Source of the DNA: Anaerolineales bacterium
GTDB taxonomy: Bacteria; Chloroflexota; Anaerolineae; Anaerolineales; Villigracilaceae
Length of the DNA: 42,196 nucleotides
NCBI GenBank assembly: GCA_020060625.1
Contig: JAGUZU010000151.1
Span: 1 to 42,196 of the forward strand
Direction of reading: 5' to 3'
A program made the position numbers and the translations under genes. Below the pieces are notes generated by a model. The model saw nothing but the letters and a program-made list of their open reading frames with translations, was not told where the DNA came from and searched no databases. How positions within the stretch are numbered: position 1 is the first letter of the stretch; every line of letters starts with the position of its first letter. Positions 32,234-38,918 of this stretch are shown one piece after another.

Positions 32234-33487
32234 TTAAGGAGCGGGCGTTTGCGTCGGGGTGGGCGTGGTGATGGGCGTGATGACCACTTCGACCGCATTG
32301 GGAAGGATGGATTCGACCACGATGTTCGTGATTAAAATCTCCACCTTGGGCGTAACCTGATATGTGCCGGCGGATAACCCTGTCAGGTCTACGGTTGCGC
32401 GAACAGACTGCCGTGTGAGCGTATCCAGCAGGGATAGCGGTCCGGAGAGGATGATATCCAGACTGGTGGGCGAGACCTGCGCGGTCAACCCATCTTCAAG
32501 CCCGATGATTTCGATCCTTTCGCCTGCCAGCGTCACGCTGCTTTCGATTGGCGAGACGCCAGCCTGCACCAGCACGGTCTGCTCGCCGATGACCGAAACG
32601 CCTGTGGGCAGGTTGAGCGCCAACCGCGTGTTGATGTCGTCCTGCGCATTTTGCAAATCCAGCGGCTGGGTTTCCAAAACGCCGGGCAGGTTGCTTACCA
32701 ATTGAGGATCGAGTGAGAATACCGTCACCACAGGCGGGAAGACCGAGATATCCGTCAGGCGATAACCGCTTGCCACGCGCCCAATCGTCGTCACCTTGAC
32801 CGCCACATCGCGGTAGCCGCCCTGCTGGCTGACCGGCAATGTGACGCGGATTGATTCGGGGGATACCGTCAGCCCCTCCACTTTTTGACCGTTTTCATCG
32901 AGGACTTCGACCTTTACGATTTGATCGAAATTTTCTCGAATGCCGTCCAGATTGATCGGCACGCGGACGCGCATCACTTTCTCGACCTGGGACTGGGCGC
33001 CCGCCACGACAACTTCTTCAGAATCCAGTACTGCTTCTCCCGCCTGGTAGCCAATGGCGGCTTCGCCTGAAATGCTCAAGTCGGCATCGAAGGTCTTCGT
33101 GATAAGCGGTTCCAGAAGAAATGTGATCGTGTGCGGCGCCACTGAAACGATCTGCACCGGGCGCGCATTGACCTGGATCTGCAAATCCTGCGTGTGATCG
33201 CCCGAACTCAACCCTGAAAGGTCAAGGATGACTCGCACGAGTTGAGGATCCGCTTCGATGAGATTCCAAACGGAGCGGGGCGCGCGCAGGCTCACTTCCA
33301 CTTCCCCGGGGATATTGCTGCTCAGCACCAGGTTGGAAGACTGCCCAACGACCTGCACAGGCACGGGCGAGGGAAGCGTCCGCGTTTCATCGGGGTCTGC
33401 GGCTGTGACGGCGGAAATCCAGACCGCAGACGCCAGCGCAAACGCCCATAGGAAAGTGCGATAATTATTGGCTATCCAGCGAAACAT
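32234..33487 (-). CDS. cdaR: YbbR-domain protein (CdaR-like regulator of the diadenylate cyclase)
   Basis: The 417-residue protein has an N-terminal membrane helix (TFLWAFALASAVWISAV) and then repeated beta-rich YbbR domains of about 80 residues on the outside, ending in a Thr/Pro-rich tail (ITPITTPTPTQTPAP). In Firmicutes the equivalent protein binds and modulates CdaA. Its start overlaps the cdaA stop by one base (TAATG), so the two are made together. Function is inferred from domain and pairing. Confidence 0.9.
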   Translation of the reverse strand: MFRWIANNYRTFLWAFALASAVWISAVTAADPDETRTLPSPVPVQVVGQSSNLVLSSNIPGEVEVSLRAPRSVWNLIEADPQLVRVILDLSGLSSGDHTQDLQIQVNARPVQIVSVAPHTITFLLEPLITKTFDADLSISGEAAIGYQAGEAVLDSEEVVVAGAQSQVEKVMRVRVPINLDGIRENFDQIVKVEVLDENGQKVEGLTVSPESIRVTLPVSQQGGYRDVAVKVTTIGRVASGYRLTDISVFPPVVTVFSLDPQLVSNLPGVLETQPLDLQNAQDDINTRLALNLPTGVSVIGEQTVLVQAGVSPIESSVTLAGERIEIIGLEDGLTAQVSPTSLDIILSGPLSLLDTLTRQSVRATVDLTGLSAGTYQVTPKVEILITNIVVESILPNAVEVVITPITTPTPTQTPAP

Positions 33488-34359
33488 TATTTATCGTCTT
33501 TTCGTCGGAACAACCCTGGAAAAAGCTGTTCGAAAAAGTTGGGTTTATAGTCCCTGCCGCTCGGGCGGAAGAAGGCGGTCAAAATATTCTCCAGTCGTTC
33601 CGGGTCGAGCCGCCTCAACATCCGACCGGCATGGGCGATGGAGATGGCTCCCGTCTCCTCCGAGACCACGATCGCTATCGCATCGCTCACTTCGGATGTT
33701 CCAAGCGCGGCGCGGTGACGCAGACCCATCTGACGTTCCGGCGTGCGGTTGAGAATGCCGCTCGCCGAAAGAGGCATAACGCAAGCCGCGGCGGCAATTT
33801 TGGGTCCAACCACGATCACGCCGCCGTCGTGCAGGGGCGTGTTTGGATAAAAGATTTGCAACAGCAGTTCCGGCGTGATCTCTGCATTCAACTGCACGCC
33901 GGTTTGGATGTATTCTTCCAAATTATCCAGCCGCTGCATGATAATCAACGCGCCGTGCTGGCGGGCGGACAGTCTCGCCGACGCCGTCACCACCGCGCGG
34001 ATCGTCTCTTCGAGGGCGAGGTCTGCCGGTTTGGCAGTCACAGGCCAGACGGTTCCGGCGCGCCCGATGCGTTCCAACGCCCGGCGGATCTCCGGCGCAA
34101 AAATTACGGGCAGCGCAAGCAATAACGCCGGCAGGGAATTTTGCGCAAGCCATGAAAAGGCGGGCAATTCGACCAGACTCGTCAGGAGAATCAACGCCAC
34201 AACCAAAATAATCATCCCCCTCAACAACGCCATCGCTTGTGTGTCCCGCAGGGAATATAACAGGATAAAGAACACCAGCGTGACGAGCATGATATCGATC
34301 ACGCTCAGCCAGTCGATGCGTTGGAATATGAAGAAGAGGTTGTTGAGAAAATCAGTCAC
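33487..34359 (-). CDS. cdaA: Diadenylate cyclase CdaA (c-di-AMP synthase)
   Basis: The 290-residue enzyme condenses two ATP to c-di-AMP. Three membrane helices (about 18-38, 43-62, 65-84) precede the DAC domain. Catalytic motifs are FYPNTPLHDGGVIVVG, where the usual DGA reads DGG, and GLRHRAALGTSEVSDAIAIVVSEETG (RHR). The start is GTG at 34359; no strong ribosome site is seen. It is paired with cdaR downstream, and coaE lies upstream. Confidence 0.93.
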   Translation of the reverse strand: MTDFLNNLFFIFQRIDWLSVIDIMLVTLVFFILLYSLRDTQAMALLRGMIILVVALILLTSLVELPAFSWLAQNSLPALLLALPVIFAPEIRRALERIGRAGTVWPVTAKPADLALEETIRAVVTASARLSARQHGALIIMQRLDNLEEYIQTGVQLNAEITPELLLQIFYPNTPLHDGGVIVVGPKIAAAACVMPLSASGILNRTPERQMGLRHRAALGTSEVSDAIAIVVSEETGAISIAHAGRMLRRLDPERLENILTAFFRPSGRDYKPNFFEQLFPGLFRRKDDK

Positions 34360-34430
34360 GGTAAAAAAGGTGTTGGGTCATCCGCGCCGGGGGGCAGGAT
34401 TCTCCTGCCTAATGGAGCGAACGACCTGCC

Positions 34431-35582
34431 CTAAATCGGGCGTAAAACGCGGTCCTGCCGTAATTGCTTGAAAAGCATTACGCTTCCCGCGGCGTTGGTT
34501 TCAGCTGCCGCATCCTGCCAGGCTTGCACGCCGAGAGTTTCCGACGTGCGTTTATCGTACCCCATCTGTTTCCAGATCGATTCCTGTTTGGAAAGATCGT
34601 TCATAATGAAGACGAGAGATGCTTCACTCTGCAGCTCGCTGGACGCCCGTTCCACTTCCTTGATGAGAATATCAAGAGATTTTTGAACATCCAGGGTTTC
34701 TTCGAGAAAAATATCGGTGGTGCAGGTTACAAGGTTCTCCACCTGCCAGCCAGCCACGCCTGCCAGCCTGCCGTCCTGTTGAAGGAGCATGTAGGCTTTG
34801 TCGCCAAAACTTTCCATCACATCCGCCGCCGTCATCTTGCGCTTGCCCTTGCTCAGGCGCGTAACCAGTTCCGCAATCGCAGACGAATCCTTCGGCTTGC
34901 CGCGTTGTACCGAAAGTTCGCCGCTGGCTGCGGCGGGCTTCCCGGCGGCGATGCTTGTGCTGGCAGCGGCTTGTGTTGCGCCGGGAACGACCTCCTTCCA
35001 GGATTCGCTGACCTGCTTCCATAGATCCTCATAAGAGCCGGTATTGGTGATGACAATGTTTGCAACCGCCACCTTTTGGCTTTGCGGCGACTGCGCGCGC
35101 GCCCGTTCCAACGCCTGTTCTTTGGGCATTCCCCGCTTCCGCATCAATCGTTCGACTTGAACATCCTCCGGGGCGTTCGTCACCCAGATCGAATCGCACA
35201 CCTTTCGCAAGTCGCCCTCGAGCAGTTTTATCGCCTCGATCACGACCACTGGTTGGGTTGCGCGTTGGATGAGAATTTCCGCCGCCTGTCGCACCAGTGG
35301 ATGGACAATTGCTTCCAACTGCTTCATTGCTTCAAGGTCGCTGAACACCAACCTGCCAAGTTTTTTCCGGTCGATCTCCCCTTCGCGAGTAACCAGCCAC
35401 TTCCCGAATTTGTCGATCACCGGCTGGTAACCCGGCGCTCCCTTTGCATAAGCGCGATGGGCGAGCGCGTCCGCATCGATGGTGTATGCGCCCAAATGCT
35501 CCAACATGCGGCGGACAACGCTTTTTCCCGTTGCAATATTGCCTGTTAAACCAATGACGAACTTATCCGGCCAGTTACTCAA
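34431..35582 (-). CDS. coaE: Dephospho-CoA kinase fused to a C-terminal extra domain
   Basis: Residues 1-200 are dephospho-CoA kinase, the last step of CoA synthesis: P-loop GLTGNIATGKSVV, DADALAHRAY, and the lid region ERLMRKRGMPKEQALERARAQ. A low-complexity Ala/Ser linker (about 205-225) leads to a second domain (about 230-383) with KGKRKMTAADVMESFGDKAYMLLQQDGRLAGVAGW and SLVFIMNDLSKQESIWKQMGYD, which looks like a degenerate GNAT acetyltransferase fold. Total 383 residues is almost twice the usual CoaE length. The start is TTG at 35582, preceded by GAGGAA. Confidence 0.88.
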   Translation of the reverse strand: MSNWPDKFVIGLTGNIATGKSVVRRMLEHLGAYTIDADALAHRAYAKGAPGYQPVIDKFGKWLVTREGEIDRKKLGRLVFSDLEAMKQLEAIVHPLVRQAAEILIQRATQPVVVIEAIKLLEGDLRKVCDSIWVTNAPEDVQVERLMRKRGMPKEQALERARAQSPQSQKVAVANIVITNTGSYEDLWKQVSESWKEVVPGATQAAASTSIAAGKPAAASGELSVQRGKPKDSSAIAELVTRLSKGKRKMTAADVMESFGDKAYMLLQQDGRLAGVAGWQVENLVTCTTDIFLEETLDVQKSLDILIKEVERASSELQSEASLVFIMNDLSKQESIWKQMGYDKRTSETLGVQAWQDAAAETNAAGSVMLFKQLRQDRVLRPI

Positions 35583-35666
35583 GGGAATTCCTCATTCGAT
35601 CATTTTTTGGGTATAAATCTCGTCCTTATTTTAATGTCTTTTCCCCAAATGTCCACCTTTCAAACG

Positions 35667-35695
35667 TTGACTCTACCATTATCAACGTGTATGAT
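35667..35695 (+). promoter_or_regulatory. Sigma-70-type promoter of rnpB
   Basis: TTGACT (35667-35672) and TATGAT (35690-35695) are separated by 17 bases. The RNase P RNA begins about 11 bases downstream. Confidence 0.85.
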
Positions 35696-35706
35696 AAAAA
35701 TTACCT

Positions 35707-36172
35707 CAGGCTGGTCGGGCAGTCGCGGTCCTGCGTTGACGGGATCGAGGAAAGTCCGCACTCCTGTAGAGCGCGGCGTCGGATAGCACCCGGGGCGGGG
35801 AAACCGCCGAGAGGCGTGAACCTGCCGGATAAGGGCCACAGAAACAAGTCGCTCCCTCACCCCCAACCCCCCTCCCTCAGGGAGAGGGGCGAAGGGGTGA
35901 GGGCAGTCAGAGTGAAAAGGTGGTGTAAGAGACCACCGGCGCGCGCAGTAATGCGCGTGGCCAGGTAACCCCCGCCGGGAGCAAGGCCAAGCAGGGACGA
36001 AATCGTCTGTGGACGATGGGAGGCTGCTCGTCTCCTTACGTGCCTTTCCCTTTTGTGGGAGGGGCCAGTCCCGGGTAGGCCGCATCGAGCGTCGCGGCAA
36101 CGCGGCGCCCAGAGAGATGACTGCACACGTGGTTAACCCCACCGGACAGAATGCGGCTTATAGACCAGCCTG
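35707..36172 (+). ncRNA. rnpB: RNase P RNA (type A) with an enlarged P12 region
   Basis: This is the catalytic RNA that matures tRNA 5' ends. P1 is formed by CAGGCTGGTC (5' end) and GACCAGCCTG (3' end). The universally conserved P4/J elements GAGGAAAGTCCGCACTCC (35747-35764) and ACAGAATGCGGCTTATAG (36147-36164) are intact, as is GTGTAAGAGACCACCG. At 466 bases it is longer than usual. Part of the excess is a 50-base GC-rich hairpin element at 35854-35903 where P12 should be. A strong promoter precedes it and a terminator follows. Confidence 0.96.
35854..35903 (+). repeat. GC-rich palindromic element inside rnpB
   Basis: CCCTCACCCC (35854-35863) pairs with GGGGTGAGGG (35894-35903), and an inner CTCCCT/AGGGAG hairpin sits in the loop. 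The 5' half, CCCTCACCCCCAACCCC, is identical to the element in the DUF1786 gene at 4073-4111. It occupies the P12 position, between the conserved GCCACAGAAAC and GTGAAAAGGTGG segments. Confidence 0.88.
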
Positions 36173-36216
36173 GGGATCGTTGTAAAACCCCAAAATTAAA
36201 AAAACTCCCTCAACAA

Positions 36217-36245
36217 CCTGACGACAATCAGCGTCAGGGCTTTTT
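36217..36245 (+). terminator. Rho-independent terminator of rnpB
   Basis: CCTGACG pairs with CGTCAGG around an eight-base loop and is followed by GCTTTTT. A second hairpin with trailing CTTTT (36261-36292, CGGCTGGG/CCCAGCCG) lies between rnpB and hypE and may act as back-up. Confidence 0.82.
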
Positions 36246-36296
36246 CGCGTCATTTGATTTCGGCTGGGAATAAAATCTCCCCAGCCGCTTTTAAGT

Positions 36297-37361
36297 TCAA
36301 CAAATTCGCGGCAGCATTTCCCCCGCCAGCATGTCCACGACGCGCGTGCTCCCGATGGCGGTCTTGAGCAGGACGCGTTCCCTGGGTCCGGCAATCACTT
36401 CGCCGATGATTACCGCGCCTTCACCGTAGCGCGTCTTCTTCATAACGGACAAAACCTTCCCCGCGTCTTCATGTGGAACAAAGCAAACAAGTTTCCCCTC
36501 GTTGGCGATGTAGAGGGGGTCGAATCCAAGCATCTCGCAAGCCGCGCCAACTTCGGGGTGGACAGGAAGCGTCCGTTCGTCCAGCAGGATGCCCGCGTTC
36601 GATTGAGCCGCAATTTCGTTGAGCGTTGTCGCCAGTCCGCCGCGCGTCGGATCGCGCAACACGTGGATGTTCGGACTCGCATCCAGCATCGCCTCGATGA
36701 GATGATTGAGCGGCGCGATGTCGCTTTGGATGCTGGACTCGAATCCCAATTCGCCGCGCGCGCCGAGGACCGCGATGCCATGATCCCCGATCGTGCCCGA
36801 CAAAATAACTGCGTCGCCCGCCCGGGCATTCGCCCCGCTGACGTTGATCCCCTCGCGCACCACGCCGACTCCCGCTGTGGTGATGTAGAGTCCGTCGGCT
36901 TTTCCTTTTTGCACCACTTTGGTATCGCCCGCCACGATTTGCACGCCCGCCTCCTCCGCCGCCTCTCGCATGGACTCGATCACGCGCTGGAGCGTGCTCA
37001 TTGGCAAGCCTTCCTCGAGGATGAAACCAGCCGTGAGATACAACGGCTTTGCCCCAAGCATCGCCACGTCGTTGACCGTGCCGCACACCGCCAGCCTGCC
37101 GATGTCGCCGCCGGGGAAGAACAGCGGCGAAACCACGTGCGCGTCTGTGCTGATGGACAACCGCTGACGCGAATCGGGCATCACCAACGCCGCATCGTTT
37201 CCGACATTCAACGCTGGATTCTGGAACGCAGGCAGGAAGGCTTTTTGAATCAACTGATGACTCATCCGCCCGCCCGCGCCGTGACCCATCACGATCTGCT
37301 CGTTGTGGGTGAGCGGCGGCGCGCAGACCGCGCCTTCGATGTTGGTTGGTTCGTCAGTCAT
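36297..37361 (-). CDS. hypE: Hydrogenase maturation protein HypE
   Basis: HypE dehydrates the carbamoyl group passed to its C-terminal Cys to make the cyanide ligands of the [NiFe] site. The protein ends in PRIC, the required C-terminal cysteine. Earlier blocks are GHGAGGRMSHQLI, the ATP-binding AIRS-type ISTDAHVVSPLFFPGGDIG and NDVAMLGAKP, and DPTRGGLATTLNEIA. The start is the ATG at 37361 after GAGG, giving 354 residues. It is last in the hypABFCDE cluster. Confidence 0.96.
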   Translation of the reverse strand: MTDEPTNIEGAVCAPPLTHNEQIVMGHGAGGRMSHQLIQKAFLPAFQNPALNVGNDAALVMPDSRQRLSISTDAHVVSPLFFPGGDIGRLAVCGTVNDVAMLGAKPLYLTAGFILEEGLPMSTLQRVIESMREAAEEAGVQIVAGDTKVVQKGKADGLYITTAGVGVVREGINVSGANARAGDAVILSGTIGDHGIAVLGARGELGFESSIQSDIAPLNHLIEAMLDASPNIHVLRDPTRGGLATTLNEIAAQSNAGILLDERTLPVHPEVGAACEMLGFDPLYIANEGKLVCFVPHEDAGKVLSVMKKTRYGEGAVIIGEVIAGPRERVLLKTAIGSTRVVDMLAGEMLPRIC

Positions 37362-37378
37362 AAAACCTCGCAATAAAC

Positions 37379-37429
37379 GAAAGAGGAAAGAAGAAAGAAA
37401 TGCAGAATTTCTTTCTTCTTTCCTCTTTC
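37379..37429. repeat. Purine/pyrimidine inverted repeat at the hypD stop codon
   Basis: The all-purine arm GAAAGAGGAAAGAAGAAAG is followed, after a short centre (AAATGCAGAATT), by its exact complement. The arms together span 51 bases. The element overlaps the last base pairs of the hypD stop codon and ends before the hypE ribosome site. It lacks a long T-run. Confidence 0.9.
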
Positions 37430-38510
37430 ATCCTTTGTACTTGTAATACGCCGCGCACGCGCCCTCGGACGAGACCATCGTCGCACCCAACGGACGTTCG
37501 GGCGTGCATTCCTTCCCAAAGGCGGAACAATCGTGCGGTTTTTTCAATCCCTGCAAAATTTGTCCCGCAATGCAAAGCGGCGACTCTTCCGCTTGAATGG
37601 ACTCCACGTCGAAACGTTTCTCAGCGTTGAACTCATCGAACTCGGGACGCAGGTCCCAGCCGCTCATGGGAATCATGCCGATGCCGCGCCACTTGCGGTC
37701 GCATTCCATGAAGACCTTGTTGATCGCATCCTGCGCAGGCTTCAAACCCTCGAATGTCACTGCGCGCGAATAAGCGTTGGCAACCTCCACTTCCCCCGCT
37801 TCGAGCAGTTGCACAGCCTGTAAAATTCCCTGCACGATGTCGAGCGGCTCGAAGCCGGTCACCACCATCGGGATGTTGAACTTCTCCACCAGCGGCGGAT
37901 ATTCCCAATATCCCATCACCGCGCATACGTGACCCGCCAGCAAAAATCCCTGCACCCGATTGTGCGGCGAGCTTAAGATCGCCTGTATCGCAGGCGGAAC
38001 GCGCACGTGCGAAACCAAAATGGAAAAGTTCTTCAAGCCGAGTCTCTGCGCCTGCAACACGCTCATCACGTTGGCGGGAGCGGTCGTTTCAAACCCGATC
38101 GCAAAGAAGACAACCTGCTTATCTGGATTCTGTTGCGCCAACGCAACCGCATCCAATGGCGAATAAACCACACGCACATCGCCCCCCTGTGCCTTCACCG
38201 AGAACAGGTCGTGTCCCGAACCCGGCACGCGCAGCATATCGCCATACGAGCAGAAGATCACATCGGGATGTGATGCGATTGCCAATGCCTTGTCAATCAA
38301 CTCCAACGGAGTCACGCACACGGGACAGCCCGGTCCATGCACCAACTCGATCTCAGGCGGAAGCAACTGGTCAATCCCGTGACGGACGATGGCGTGTGTC
38401 TGCCCTCCGCAGATCTCCATCATTGTCCACGGGCGCGTCACGGTGCGGCGGATCTCCTCGATCACGCCTTTTACCAGCGCCGCGTCGCGATACTCGGTGA
38501 CGTATTTCAT
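37428..38510 (-). CDS. hypD: Hydrogenase maturation protein HypD
   Basis: HypD is the [4Fe-4S] scaffold on which, with HypC, the Fe(CN)2CO unit is built. Signature motifs are [47 protein letters not shown] and, at the C-terminus, [25 protein letters not shown]. All conserved cysteines are visible. The 360-residue length is normal. It is separated from hypC by a palindromic repeat element. The stop codon lies inside the purine-rich inverted repeat at 37379-37429. Confidence 0.96.
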   Translation of the reverse strand: MKYVTEYRDAALVKGVIEEIRRTVTRPWTMMEICGGQTHAIVRHGIDQLLPPEIELVHGPGCPVCVTPLELIDKALAIASHPDVIFCSYGDMLRVPGSGHDLFSVKAQGGDVRVVYSPLDAVALAQQNPDKQVVFFAIGFETTAPANVMSVLQAQRLGLKNFSILVSHVRVPPAIQAILSSPHNRVQGFLLAGHVCAVMGYWEYPPLVEKFNIPMVVTGFEPLDIVQGILQAVQLLEAGEVEVANAYSRAVTFEGLKPAQDAINKVFMECDRKWRGIGMIPMSGWDLRPEFDEFNAEKRFDVESIQAEESPLCIAGQILQGLKKPHDCSAFGKECTPERPLGATMVSSEGACAAYYKYKG

Positions 38511-38523
38511 GTCATTTCACCTA

Positions 38524-38623
38524 TGTCGTTGCGAGGAGAGTGGTCTTCTCGACGACGTGTGCCACGAAGTGGTAAGCAACCTTCCAATTAACAGGAGATT
38601 GCTTCGCGGCGCTCGCAATGACA
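38524..38623 (-). repeat. Palindromic repeat element, copy 3
   Basis: The 100-base element has ends TGTCGTTGCGAGGAGA and GCTCGCAATGACA and an inner TAAGCAACC/GATTGCTT pair. It starts two bases after the hypC stop codon and ends 13 bases before the hypD start. It is longer than copies 1 and 2 because its centre is expanded. Same orientation relative to transcription. Confidence 0.88.
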
Positions 38624-38625
38624 AG

Positions 38626-38871
38626 TCACCCTCCCAACTCTTCCTCGATATTCGAAATCTGCTTCAACAGATCGAGCGTCTCCATCGCCTCCGATTCGCT
38701 CACCACGCTGATCGCAAACCCGACATGGATGATGCAATACTCGCCCACCTTTGCATCCGGCACGTAATCCAGACAGGCTTCGCGGAAGATGCCCCCAAAA
38801 TCCACCTTCGCCATTTTCAATCCGCCCCTTTCATAGATTTCAACGATCTTTCCTGGCACGCCTAAACACAT
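38626..38871 (-). CDS. hypC: Hydrogenase maturation chaperone HypC
   Basis: HypC carries the iron complex with HypD and delivers it to the hydrogenase large subunit. The protein begins MCLGVPGKIVEI; the Cys after the initiator Met is the essential residue. The start is therefore the ATG at 38871, after GGAGAG, and not the longer MESS form. The 81 residues are typical. An inverted repeat separates it from hypF. Confidence 0.95.
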   Translation of the reverse strand: MCLGVPGKIVEIYERGGLKMAKVDFGGIFREACLDYVPDAKVGEYCIIHVGFAISVVSESEAMETLDLLKQISNIEEELGG

Positions 38872-38885
38872 ACTACTCTCCATTT

Positions 38886-38918
38886 CAGACCCTAAAGGTC
38901 TCCGAGACCTTTAGGGTC
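38886..38918. repeat. Inverted repeat AGACCCTAAAGGTCT/AGACCTTTAGGGTCT
   Basis: Two 15-base arms that are exact reverse complements enclose CCG. The right arm supplies the last codons and stop of hypF (Arg-Pro-TAA). The arms resemble the AGACC...GGTCT palindromes at 2543 and 6137 with a different centre. Confidence 0.88.

Noticed and set aside
33790-33830. DGG instead of DGA in CdaA as a sign of inactivity
   Set aside because: The Asp-Gly pair and the RHR motif are intact, and Gly for Ala at the third position is a mild change; the enzyme is probably active.
38884-38910. Longer HypC start (MESSMCLGV)
   Set aside because: HypC needs Cys as the residue exposed after Met removal, and GGAGAG is placed for the ATG at 38871.
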